DNA of 52,095 nucleotides from Ruminococcaceae bacterium UBA2857 (GTDB taxonomy: Bacteria; Bacillota; Clostridia; Oscillospirales; Acutalibacteraceae), in NCBI GenBank assembly GCA_002350705.1, contig DEFH01000041.1, positions 1,698 to 53,792 on the forward strand. Direction: 5' to 3'. Shown piece by piece: positions 7,329-20,400 of this stretch; positions within the stretch are counted from its first letter, which is position 1; each line of letters begins with the position of its first letter. The position numbers and the translations under genes were made by a program. The notes below the pieces were generated by a model. It did no database searches. It saw only the letters and a list, made by a program, of their open reading frames with translations, and was not told where the DNA came from.

Positions 7329-8341
7329 CACGCATTGCTGACGATATTCAGAAGATGGGCGACGGCAGGAATACTCTCTCCCTGCTGTGAGGATGTCGGA
7401 GACATCAACGCTCCCGTTGCCATAAACAGCATATTTTTCAGTTTTCCTGCCCGCAGTTGTTTCATGATATACGAACAGAACACACTTCCCGAACAGCCGC
7501 ACCCCGAACCGCCTGCATGAACATCCTGTCCTTCCAGATCAAATATCATCAAGCCGCAGTCATGATGATTTTCCGAGATATTGATATTTTCTTTCTGCAA
7601 AAGCTCTTTCAATAACTGTGAACCGACTTTTCCAAGGTCTCCCGTCAGTATCATATCATAATCCGAAGGCTTTGTGCCCGTGTCGGTAAAAAAGTGGTAC
7701 AGGGTATCTGCCGCGGCAGGAGCCATTGCCGCTCCCATATTATTCGCATCTTTCACTTTCCAATCGTTAATCCTGCCCACCGTGATATATTTCACGGACA
7801 CATCTCCGTTGCTTTTGTCCAGCAATGCCGCCCCTGCTCCCGTGACTGTCCACTGAGCCGTCGGGGTACGCTGTCCGCCGTATTCTATCGGCAGGCGGAA
7901 CTGTCTTTCGGCGGAACAAAAATGTGAAGATGTCACGGCAACTGCTCTTTCCGCCGCTCCGCTGTCCACAAATACCGCTCCGACTGCCATTGTCTGAGCC
8001 ATTGTGGAACACGCTCCGTATTGTCCCAGAAACGGTATATTCAGCTCTCTCAGTCCGAACGTTGACGAAATACACTGATTCAGCAGATCTCCTGCCAATA
8101 TCACATCAATATCCGCATTGACTAAATTGTTCCGTTTCAGCAGTTCGCATACGGCGGTTTTCTGCAAGGCACTTTCGGCTTTTTCCCATGACGGCTGACC
8201 TAATTTATTGTCGCTGAACGCTATATCAAAATACTTTCCGAGAGGTCCCTCACTCTCTTTTTTCCCGACAACGCCCACACCGGAACGGATGGTGACATTG
8301 TTGCTGATTTTCAATGTATATTTTCCTATTCTCTCAGGCAT
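7328..8341 (-). CDS. spoVAD: Stage V sporulation protein AD
   Basis: A 337-residue thiolase-fold protein. In Bacillus SpoVAD binds dipicolinic acid at the spore inner membrane during its uptake. Typical blocks are visible: EGPLGKYFD, SWEKAE, a VILAGDLLNQ stretch near residue 80, LGQYGACSTMAQ, TSSHFCSAERQFR, YGGQRTPTAQWTVTGAGAALL, and GCGCSGSVF near the C terminus. The ATG has AGGAGGG upstream. SpoVAD is normally encoded between spoVAC and spoVAE; here it stands alone between aroA and the giant gene with its own terminator. A possible TATAAT lies 35 bases upstream without a clear -35; forespore sigma control cannot be judged by eye. Confidence 0.92.
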   Translation of the reverse strand: MPERIGKYTLKISNNVTIRSGVGVVGKKESEGPLGKYFDIAFSDNKLGQPSWEKAESALQKTAVCELLKRNNLVNADIDVILAGDLLNQCISSTFGLRELNIPFLGQYGACSTMAQTMAVGAVFVDSGAAERAVAVTSSHFCSAERQFRLPIEYGGQRTPTAQWTVTGAGAALLDKSNGDVSVKYITVGRINDWKVKDANNMGAAMAPAAADTLYHFFTDTGTKPSDYDMILTGDLGKVGSQLLKELLQKENINISENHHDCGLMIFDLEGQDVHAGGSGCGCSGSVFCSYIMKQLRAGKLKNMLFMATGALMSPTSSQQGESIPAVAHLLNIVSNA

Positions 8342-8412
8342 AGCAAACCCTCCTGTGTCAATTCATGATTATTATAACCCGACTGACAGAAAAAAATTCT
8401 TGGTGATACAAC

Positions 8413-8456
8413 AAGAACGGACATTCCTCCCTGTAAGGGAAAAATGTCCGGTTCTT
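8413..8456. terminator. Hairpin between the giant gene and spoVAD
   Basis: AAGAACGGACATT (8413-8425) pairs with 8443-8456 with one bulged base, and an inner TCCCT/AGGGA stem closes the loop. It lies just beyond the stop codon of the giant gene, so it is the likely transcript end. The better T-run is on the plus strand, and the minus-strand tail is only GTTCTTGTTG. Confidence 0.5.
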
Positions 8457-8461
8457 TTTCA

Positions 8462-11400
8462 TTATGAATTTTTCGCAAGCTGTGCCGTAAATACAATCGG
8501 TTCGGTCTTTATCAAATCTGATTTTATCGCATCGGCTATATTTTCATAGCTTGCTGTCAGATTTTCACCGGATGTATTCTGCCACGAACCAAACGAATAT
8601 GTTTCAGACAAGCCTGAACCTGTTCTGAACGATTCGTTGATGGTAAACGGAGAAGCCGTATTCATAACATTGACATTGATCAGTTTATTGACAATCTCCT
8701 TCCATTTTTCGGAATTCTTGCCGATACTTCTGCCGTTATGACGCACATCATAAACGGTAACTTTGTCAGCTGCTCCCGATTCTTTCGTTTCATCATCAAG
8801 AATCAGGAAAGTGAATTCATATTCCTTCGTCTGAATCAAAACAGGTGTTTCTTCTGCATTGTCGTGGATAATGCGATCCAGGAAGTAGGAAATATTCGGA
8901 TGAACTGTTTCGCTCAGAATATCCGACTTGAAAATGACCTGTCGGGTATAGAGTTTCTTTGGTTTCTCACTCTCTGCCATAACCAGCTCAAAGTCTGTCT
9001 CATAGTCATGATAATTTGCTGTCAGCGTGTAGATTTCATCATTGTAACGGGAAGAATTCCTTACAATCATCATATCACTTGCCGTATCATAAGAGAAATC
9101 ATTTTTGGTTTTATCCGTCTGACCGCCAAAGTTCTTGTCGTCATGAGAAGCGGCTTTGTAAGTGTAACCAATCACAAGGTCTGCTTTTTCCTTTTCGGTC
9201 ATCGGACGTTCGGAACCGTCTGCCAGTATCATATACGCCTTGAACTTTACAGGAGCATTTTCCATATCCTCCGTTGTCAGCGGTATGGTGAGTTGATCAC
9301 TGTCATCAACGGTATCATCCGAATCCACATAGTAAGTATCCATTCTGATACCCTTGACCGTATTGTTTGCATGATTGCCGTCAAGCGTGTAGAACTTGTT
9401 GATGTTCTCGTCTGCCTGACTGAACTTATCATAGTAAGCGATCTTGTCATAGTAATGGACAAGTGCCGTTTCGGAAGCAGGGATTTTCACAGTAACTTTC
9501 CGTTCTTTTCCGGTCATTGTGGGAGTTTCTTCGGTTTGCTTGTGTGTTTCATAGATATTCTCTGTATCGTCGCTTTTCAGTTTCCATGTGTCCGCTACAA
9601 ATTCATATCTCGAAACAGGCACTCGTGTGATTTCATAAGTACCCGGTTCTACCCGGATTCGTCCCTCACTGTCAATATGATACATTCCGGCATACTCTTT
9701 GATGGTCTCATCTTCGTCAACCGTGATTTCCTCATCTGTCGATTCTATCAGCCAGCCATTATAAGCCTCGCCTAAAATGGTATCTGTTTGGAGTGTACCG
9801 TCATCATTGACCGTCAGTGATACAAGCATTTCTTTGCCGTCGGTATCAGTCAGCGTGCCGTCAACATAATGAGCTGTCTGCTTGATTCTGAATACAAATG
9901 TCGGATCGCCCCAAGCTTCTTTCTTCATGTTGATATGCTCAAACAATTTGATATAAGCCGGCTGCATTTCATCCTTGCAGGAAAGTTTCTGAACATCAAG
10001 ACAATTATTTCGTCCTATGGTAAAGTAAACCTGATTGATACGGTTATTGCTCGTGTTCACATAACCGGAATTCGCTCTGACGGCAACTTCTTCCAGATAG
10101 TATGTACCCCATGGGATATTCTCTATCTTGATTTGTCCGTTTGCGTCCGTTTCGGGAACATTCTCATCATTGTTATAATACTGAAACTTTGCATTATCAT
10201 CAGGATCATGCTCCCATACATAGGCGGAAGTATCATCTTCGGGATCAACTCTTTGTGCAAGCATTGCGTCCAGTATTTTCTGCTGTTTATCCGTCGGATT
10301 GTCCGGATATACATAGTACTCCTGCAAATTTGCTTTCTTGACAAGCTTTATGATTTTGCCTGTATCGGAATGATCATACAGCCTGAACCGGAAGCCCTCA
10401 AGCACTGCTCCGATATCCGTATTGCCGACTTTTTCTCCGGCGGTTTTGGTCAGCTGAATTTTGCCCGGAAGCGGGGAATCGGTCGCACTTTGTACGTATG
10501 CCGCCAGTTCTGCTTCTTCCGCACCGACTTTGAAATCAGGCAGTATTTCCATGTCAATATCATAGCCATAGGGAGCCTGTATTTCTTTCCAGAAGTATGT
10601 TCCCCACTTCCTGACTTTGACCTCTGTTACACCTGTCTTGTTAAGGTCATTGATCGTATTGGCAAGATATTCGTTATCTACCTCATCGGCAATATATGTA
10701 TCAGGATTTTCCCTGTCATATATTTCACCGTCTTTGGTCTTTCGTCTGAGGTCGGTTATCCACTTCGTCAAGCCGTCATAGCCTGTCTCCACCGTTGCCA
10801 GATAAACAGGTTCTCCCGAACCGCCTATCACAATCGGCTCATCCTCTTCCTCTTCCTCATTGAGAAGTTCCAGACGATACAAATAACTGTTCAGACTGTT
10901 GATTGTGCTTTGCTGTTCATTACAGTTAATCGCATAGTTATCATAACTTGTGCCGCTGCGGACAAACCTGTACAAACCGTTTTCTTTGATGTCCCTGATT
11001 TCGGACCGACGGTAATTGTTGATTAAAGAAGTGATATTCTGTTTACCGTTGCCGTTGGTGATTTGGAATTTCTTTGCATCATTTGGAATTCTGATACGAT
11101 AAACCTCGTCTCCCTCATAGTCTGCCATCAGTTCGTCCATTTTGTAGCCTGCGGCATTGCCGACAGAAGTTGTTCCGTCTTCTTTAAAGAATCTGATATG
11201 CACATCATCAAGCCGATAGCGTGTTTCGATGTCATTCAATGCAGTTCTCAAATCCTTTGTGCCGTTGTTGACAAAGAAAAGATAATTGTCTGTCATGGTA
11301 TAACTGATTGTCTGCGTTTCGGTGTTGGAGTAAGTGTCATCCGGTTTGCCCTGAGCCTTGCAAGCATTGCTTACGGCATTGGCATGGGTTGTTACCGTAC

Positions 11401-14400
11401 CGTAATGTACAGTTGAATTGCTGTCCGGAGTGTAGTTATATCCTAATGCATAACTTATCTTTTGTGTTATCTTTCTGCTGTTATCGGAACCGTTATGGAA
11501 GATGACATACGGATAAACCCGGTTATCGTTACCCTGTTTAGGCGGCTGGAATACATACACCGTTTGACCGTTGTTGTCGGTATAGCTGTTCTGAGCCGGA
11601 ACACCGGGCCATGCCGCATACTCTCCGTCAACTCCGCCATAATAATACGCATAGATTGTCTTGCTGCCGCCGTCACTCCAGTTATCCTTATCGGTAAAGT
11701 AGATGTAATCAAAGTCTGACTTTGGTTCAAAATTGTCAATCGTCGCATTGTGAATTCCTACACGTTCCGAGTCACCGGAAACCGTCACTGCCGAACCGTC
11801 CTGTGTTACGGTGTAAATATATTCTTTGGTATCATCCAGCACTTTGGCATCACTGTAGTTGGTGCCGTCACCCACTGTAAAGGATTTCGCATTCTTCGGA
11901 AGTCTGATGCAATAAGAATGCGTTTCCAGTTTCACAGCCGTAGAAGAATCATTGATTTTAGCATCACTCATACAGATTCCACTGTCAACACCGCCTATTA
12001 CTGCTCCCGAATCATCCGCTGTCGTATAGAAACGAATGTAGGGCGTTTCAATGGAAGTAGTAATATTCACAAAGTTATAAGTATGACCGTCATCACTTGT
12101 GCTCGTCAAATCGCTGATATAGCCGTATCTGTCCTCAGGCTGATAGGTAGCTTCATAGGTTTGTATAGATGAAGCAGATGAATATACATTAAACTTCCAC
12201 TCTCCAGTACCACCCCAACTACCTTCTCCTATACCAAAATAACTCCAGTCGGTTGAAGATGCATTGCCTACAGTACCGGTTACTTTGAAAACCTGCCCTC
12301 TGCCGTTTTCCGAGCGATTACTTATACTGTAAGAATTAGATGTATAAACGCCACTGTTATCATACTTATATTGTATCGTTGTATAGTGTTTATCAGACGG
12401 ATAACTTGTTCTAAAAATCCACTGATTATCATTTTGCTCAGTAATTTTTTGACCCTGACCGCCTCCATTGCCATCACCACTTAACAATATTTCTTGCCAT
12501 GGATCTGTACCACTCCAACAATCCAATACATAAATGTAGTTATTAATCGGATTGAATATATCATTCGTTCTATGACCACTTAACGATATATTCATAGATT
12601 GAGCACCAGAACTATTGCGAAAAATAACATAATCCGCACTTGAAAAGCTATTCATGTCAAGACTTAGTATTCCGTCTATATCAGTAGATAATTGCTCAAA
12701 TTTCTGAGTAGTAGAAGATGTAACTTGATTCCAAGAAAGACCTACAGCTGTATCATCACTTGTGAAGAAATAAGCATAAACATCAGTCCAACCCAATTTT
12801 CTGTTATCAAATCTCAACCTACCGTCTGTATAACTGGTTGAAGTTGTATATTGGTAAATATAGCATTTTGTGTGAACATCAGAGGGTAATGTTAAATCAT
12901 CTGTTTGATCATTCCAACTATCATTCTTTGCAAAAATAACTCTATCAGCATATTCCGGTACTTCAATACTGTAAATATTGTTTCCCTCAGAGTGCATTTG
13001 ATGGAGCCCACCATCACTTTGAGAATTATCAGATTTCCAGAAGTGGGCATAGGCATTTCCCCAACCGTTACTGTCTTTATAGTAAATTTTTGCACTGCCC
13101 TCTGTCCAACTATACTTAACAATCTTATCATTGCTTGTAAGCGTATTGTCGGTTGTTTCAAACAATACAGGCATATCGTCAGGCTCTGCGGCTGCCGAAA
13201 CAGGATTCGGAACAACTGACGCTGACTTGTATTCTCCTACAGCAGTCGGGTCTATGGTAGTCGTTTCGCCGCTTTGAATATTCTCAGGCGGTTCATATAT
13301 CGGATTCTGGGTGAATACCGGATAAAAACGTGTAAGACTGTTGTCATCTTCAACCCTGAACTGCATACCGTTCAGCGTATAGTTATCTTTCTGATAGGGA
13401 GCCGTTTTTGTTCGTTTCGCAAAAATCGGATGGACTGTCTCCGAGCCGTCCGGTGCGGAATTCATCTTGATACGGAATGACTTCGCACCGTATGGAATCG
13501 CTGCTTTCAGCCAATGACCCACAGCCTCTGTCACTGCGGTAGACTCTCCGTCTGTCGGACTCTCTGCGTTCAGGGAAAGCTGACCTGTGTACTTCATCCG
13601 AACGGATGCAATCTGACTGCTGCCCGTATCATCGGAATAAAATGTTACATACATCTTGTCAGACAAATTCCAGGAATTTTTCACCAGATAGAGATAATCT
13701 CCACGTTTATCATACGTACCGTCATCTCCGTCCGCATCCAGTTGTGATGTATCGAATGTCGGCCAGATAAGCTGAACGGTATTACTTCCCGTTGTCTGAT
13801 AGTACATATCACCTGTCGTGAAGTCGGGAGCACTGCCTGTCGCAGCGGTGACCTTGGCATAAATCGGATACCAGTTTCCGCCATTATTGATATTGAACTC
13901 CGCTGCATCCTGCGGTATTTCTATACTGAACCAGCATTTGTCGTAATATGCGGATGATGCATCACTCACAGGCTGACTGATAATCGGATGATAGCTGCTC
14001 GAATTGTTCTTTATCAGTGAGCCGTTCGCATCACGGAAACGAATAACAGGTTTACTGCCAAGTGTCCACTGATTGTCCCTATCGACAATATACAGATAAT
14101 CCCCACGCAAAGTATAATCCGCTTCACTGACTTGTACAGTTGTCGTTGTGCTTGTATCGGCAACCTTTTCGACAGTCGGTCCTACCAGTTCCAGTTCATA
14201 AACTGTGCCACTTTTCGGAGTATCTTTGATTTTATAAATCATATTGCCGTTTGTGGTATAGCTTGTTGCGGAGGGAGTACCGGACTCTGTCCAATATGCC
14301 AGAATAGGATATTTTTTATCGGTTGATTTCGAGTTGTTGACAGTACCGCCGTCTTTATTGCGTCCGTTTGTCAGCGTAAAGGTTGTCGCATTGCTCGGAA

Positions 14401-17400
14401 CAGGCACTTTATACCACTCAATTCCGTCGCTTTTTGAGCCGGAATACTTCATAACATAGCCCTCACCCTGCTGTCCCACACGGGTGTTGCCGTTATAGAA
14501 CTGGATGTGAATATCATCCCAGGAGTTGGAAGAGGTATTTTTGATATAGATATAATCCGTTGTGCCGTTGCTCTTGCGAATATCATACGCTGTCGTGGTA
14601 TGATACTCGGAATCCGCCTGCAGCCAGGAATCCCATTGATTGGAATTGGTATTGAAGAAGTATCCTTTGCCCAAGGTGTACGAAATGGATGCGGATTCCT
14701 TTCCGTTCAGACTGCCGATAACGGAGCCTGCACCCACAAGACCGTTGCTAAAGATAACATGGTCATAATTGCGGGTATCACCGAGAGGTCTCCTGAACTT
14801 GTAGACAGTCTGATTGTACTTATTCTTGTAAGTACTTTCGGGCATCAGCACTTCATTGTTAATCTGTGCATTAAAGATATTGTCTATCGTCGGATCTGAC
14901 GGCAGCTTTGCACTGGACGGAAGAACACCCGGCCAGATGGAATAAACGGCACGCTGCCAGTTATCGGAACGGAGATCGTCACCGCCAAAGAAATAGGCAT
15001 AGACATGATTTCCCCAGTTCCAGCCATCGGGCTTTGTAAAGTAAATAAAATCATCGTCGCTGTCCACTTCAAATGCGGTTGCATTGCTGTCAAAAACAGT
15101 GTCATGTACATCATCATGACCTTTGGTAATTTCGGCATCCGTCCACTTTGTCAGTGAAAGTTCGTCATTGCCGTAAATCAGACCGTATACATCATTGTTT
15201 TTAAATTTGAAATAGTTGCCATAGTTTTTCATATTGGCACAGGAATGACCGTTTACCGTATCGGACGCTGTATGAATTTGCGTATAGCCTGTTTCATAGC
15301 GGCCATAGCCTTGATATATTCCGCTGTTGTGTGTGACGCTGACACCATTATTGATTTTAAAGTGCGTAGCACCTGCCGGAATCGCAATTTCATAACACAA
15401 GTCACCGTCTTTTTCCACTCTGTCGCTAAATTCGATACGATAATCCGATTTGGCATAAGCATACGGCTCCATCAGATAACCGGGGAACTGTTCACCGACC
15501 TCGATATAGTTATCCCCCTCTTTCTTAAAGAACTGGATATGAATATTATCCCAGCAATATTGGTTATTGCGTCGGAAGATAATTTTCTGTGCCATGGGTA
15601 CATATGCAAGACCGCTTTGTCCGGCTCCTCTTGTTGCCCAACTGTTGCTGCTCCAAGATGTACCCATCTCAACATGACCGCCCTCACCGCCGTTCCTTGC
15701 TCTGCGATAGAGCTTGCCTTTGGTAAATTTAAATTGATCCGTAGCTTTGTGGGATTCATCTCCGCCACGATAGAACTTGACTGTTTTGGCACCGTCAGGC
15801 GGCTGTATCTTCCAGATGATGTAATGAGTCGGTATACTGCTATTGATGACAGAACCATCATTGTTATAAGTCTTACCGTTGGGATCGTAATATACAAAAC
15901 GTTCCCATACTTTCCAGTCACCCATCAGATTACCGTTTTTATCATAGAACTTTGCACGGATTTCTCCGAATTCATTGTCCAGATCACCTTTTGTCAGCTT
16001 GCGTCCGTTCTGTTCATAGGTGGTATTGATGGTTGTCGGCTTTTTCCAGTACCAGTCTCCCATCTGAACATCTTCAAAAAAGATGTAATCATTATCGGTT
16101 CTCGGAAGAATCCAGTTGGTTGGTTCATTGTCAGGCGGAGCTTCCGGCTCGGTATACCGATAAGAATATGTTGTATGAGACTGTGTATCCGGCTGCGGTT
16201 CGGGAACGGACAGAGGCGTTCCTGTCATCTGTACGGCAGGTGTCGGCGAAGTAACGGGACTGTTAATGCTGTAAGTAGGCGGTGCACTCACATCGGGCTT
16301 ATACCACAATTCAAAGATACCGCCCTCAAGACCATTATGATATTGGTCTTCTTTGAGAATCTTGAGATTTCCTGTTTTTCGCGGATCCTCATGCTCCACA
16401 CGGACAACCTTTTCTGTTGCAGTAATCTCAAAAGGTTTGCAATAACTCCATTCATAGCCCAAAGGAGGCTGTGCCTCAATAAAAGCATACCGTCCTGTCA
16501 TCACTTTGGTGATAGGTCCAATCATTCCGCTATAGTTCGTCGTATAAATGTAAGGAATCGGATTGTTGCTTTCCGACGATATAGGTATGTGCCAGAATTC
16601 TTTGACATCATCGGTCAGTACCCCGTTGCAGCTCATCAATGCAGCGTCTGCCGCATTGATATACTCCTCATCACTGCCAAAAGTTCTGCTTCCCGCATAA
16701 TGATCACGAAGTACCATCTGAAGCAGATAATACGTTGTATTCGGCAGATGTTTTTTGCTTTCCTCATCACGCTTCACAAGTGTAATGGTTGTTTCCTCGA
16801 TTTTCTGAAGATTGCCGATACGCTTGTCATTTCCATTGCCCTGAATAAAGCCTGAATCATAGGTTATTTTATCGGCTTGGTTTGAATTTGCCTCCTGCAC
16901 ATCAATCGTAAAATAACAGTCGGCAAGATATGTGTCACCGAGATAGCCTGTCGGTGCCGAGATTTCCTGCAAACGATAGGTATTCAACGGGAAATTTTGG
17001 AAAGCAATTTTACCGTTAGCGTCGGATATGACAATATTGGAACCGTTCTCGCTGTCAAGAACATAATTGCCGTCCGAATCCTTGGAAACAAGAACCGGAG
17101 CACCATTGCAGGTCAGATAGAAGCTGACATTTTTAAGTGTTACATCACTGTAATTGTTGTTTGCATGGTCACTGTAGGCATCATAATGTGTCTTGTCTAT
17201 CTTGATGACTTCGGCACTGCCTGTGATTTGGGTATTGGTGACGGTCAGCGTAAGAGGATTGTTGGAAGCCGCCTTCTGTGCCGGAATTGTTCCGTCGGTA
17301 GTTTTTTTCTCGGTGCCGTTATCAGTATAAATATATTCATAAGTCGCATTGTAGCCTTTCAGGTCAAGCTCCTGTACTTTGTAGATATACTGCTTGTTCG

Positions 17401-20400
17401 CATAGTCATATACAAGTAATCCTGTATAATCCGTAGTCATATCGGCACTGTATGAAACAGACTTGATATTATTGGTATCGGAATTAAACGTACTGCCGGG
17501 AGAATTATCGGTATTGGAATCTTTTGACGTTCTTGTGAGTTTCACGGAAATGTCACGGTAATTTTTCGTATCCTCACCGTCAGTATATTCTCCGACATAC
17601 TTATGCAGTGTTTCATTGACATCCCAATCTTTCTTTACCTGAATGTTCGTCAATGGAAGTGTATTGGTAATGTCATATTCAACGGCATATTTTTTATCGC
17701 CGTCCTGTTCTGCCTTATAAACAGCACTTCCCACATAACCATAATGTCTGTCACCGTCAGTAAAGATCGGGAGTTCTCCCGAAAGCTCTGTTGTACCGCT
17801 CTGAGCCATTGCAGGGGTTCGGACAGTGAAGTTATTGGATGGTTTTGCCGCATCCTCACGGACATTGTAAACAATCACATCACCGTTTGCCGTATACTTC
17901 GGCAAATTCTCGAACTCAACGTAGATAGGGCTTTGTGCATCGGCATAAATGGTTTTTGTTTCCTTGTATTTGCCGCTGTCATTGCGAGTATTTCCGCCGG
18001 AATTGTCTGCACCGTTATTGGCGGTATCACTGCTCAAAGTGATGTCAATATCATAACGTGTCGAACTTCCGTTGTCGTCCCAATCCTTATAAACCTTGAC
18101 AGAGCGTGTATTCAGCTTATTGGTAACAGCAAGCGGTGTGAAAGGAGACGTTTCACCGTCTGTGTCCGCATCTGACACCGTTACTTCCGAATAATCAAGA
18201 TACTGATTGGTATATGAGGGGGCCTGATAGGCAGCGTTTTGGATATCATCCTCCGTTACTTTAAATAAATAAGGATTGTTGCCAATATCATATTTAAGTA
18301 ACTTCTGATAGGTATATGTCCATACCTCGCCATTTTTTGACGGGAATGAAGAAGCTGTTTGATAATCATTATTTGCAGATAACAATTCTGTCCATGTCTC
18401 ATTGTCGAGCTGTGTATCTGTCAATGTCGCTGCACTGCTTGATGAAAAACGGTAAAGTTTCAGTTTATTTGTAATATTATCAGGTCTGAAACCAAATTCA
18501 TCATTCTGGTCTTCCCATTTCTTGACAATATCAACAGCCGTCAGAGGAAGGGTATTGGTAATATCATACTGCCTGACAATGTTATTATCCGCAACTTTTG
18601 TACAAGTACCGACATAGCCGTATTTTCTGTCGGAATCGGTCGGTATGATAAATTCGGTCGCTGTAACATCAGTGGCAGTATCTTTTTCGGAAGAAACATT
18701 ATTTTCTCCCGATGCGACAGAATAAGTACCTGTCGGCAAAGATTCCTTAACAGAATATGCAATAATATTCCCATCACTGTCATATTTCGGCAGATTTTTG
18801 AATACCAATGCATCTGTGCTGTTTTTCGCAAGAATTTTCGTTTCATTGTATTTGCCGTTTACATTTCTGCCTGATTCATTGCAGTCCAATGAATCGTTGC
18901 TCAATGTAACAGCAATATCATAATGCAGAGCATTGGCTTTATCCTGCGGATAGCCGTTATCATTCCAGGATTTTGTTACTTTGATATCACGGGTATCAAG
19001 AGTATTGGTGACCGCCAAATCAGTAGAACTATCCGTTGTAACGGCTGTCGGATAAGTCGTTGTATAACCGTTTACGGCCGTTTCTTCTACCTTGAAGTAA
19101 TACAGCTTATTTGCCTGTGAGTATTTCAGCAGATTTGCAAAAGTATATGAGGTATTACTCGTTACTGTTACTTCCTGAGGTTCTCCGACCTGTTCCCAGC
19201 CGCTTGCCGCATTGTGGGCAAGTGAAGAATCCGTTGTGCGGTAAAGGGTAAGTGTGATTTTTTGAGGTCTGATACCAAACTTGTTGTTCCAGTCAGACCA
19301 TGTTTTTGTAACGGTCACACTTGTGACAGGCAGAGTATTGGTAATCGTGATAGAACCGTCACCGTTGGTCAGTGTTGTGCTTGCCTGAGAGAAACTCTTT
19401 TGATAACCGTATTTCTGCTCTGTTTCATCCGCTGAATAGGAAATTGCCGTACCATCGGCACCATAAACGGGAAGTTCTGTGAATTCCTGACCGGAAGCGT
19501 CATCTTTCAAAATCGTCTTATTCTCCGAATAGCTGATTGACTCCGTACCGTTTTCACCATATCCGTTATAAGTTGCTTTCAGATTAGCGGTAACATCATA
19601 ATGAAGTGCATTTTCCTGTGCCTCAGCACACGAACTGTCATTCCATTCTTTATAAACAGTCACTTTTCTTGTCTGAAGCGTGTTGGTTATCCTGAAAGTT
19701 TCCGTCAGTGAGTGCGTACCGTCCCAATCAAGCTGTTCATCCGCATGATCCGTATCAGAATTATTCTGTGTCACATGGGTAACAGTCTGAATGCCGGAAT
19801 ATGCTTCCGTTGCAGCATTATATTCACCATATTGCGGATTTTCATAAGCAGTCACCTTTGTTTCGTTTATCTTGAAGATATACGGATGATTGCTTTCATC
19901 ATATTTCAGGATTTTCTGATAAGTATATGTGTAAGTATTTCCTGATGTTGACGGAAATGCATTTGCTTTTTTGACATATTCCTTATCACTGAAAGATAAC
20001 ACTTTCCATTCCGAAACCTCTGCGGAAAAATCTGTTACGCCTGCTTGGGAACGATAAAGTGTCAGATTATCCGCAATGTCGGCAGGTCTGAGCTTGAATT
20101 TGTCGTTCCGGTCATCCCATGTCTTGACAACATCCACCGCTGTCAGCGGAAGTGTATTCAAAATATTGATGTGTGTCACGGGAGGATTGCTCAAAGCAGA
20201 AGTCTTGTCGGAATAAGCCTGAGCACTGCCCTGATAACAATACTTTCTGTCGTTTTCTCCGACAGTGAGGAACGAACCTGTCTCATTCCGTTCTTCCTGC
20301 ACTTCGTCACCGTTTGGCTGATAGTTATCCGTATCATTTTCTACGGTACTGTACAGATTATAAATCTGCTCATCATATATTGCATCCGTTATATCGCCTG

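Noticed and set aside
16095..16120. LPRTD in the giant protein, resembling an LPxTG-type sorting motif
   Set aside because: It is internal, near residue 5800, and no hydrophobic segment or basic tail follows.
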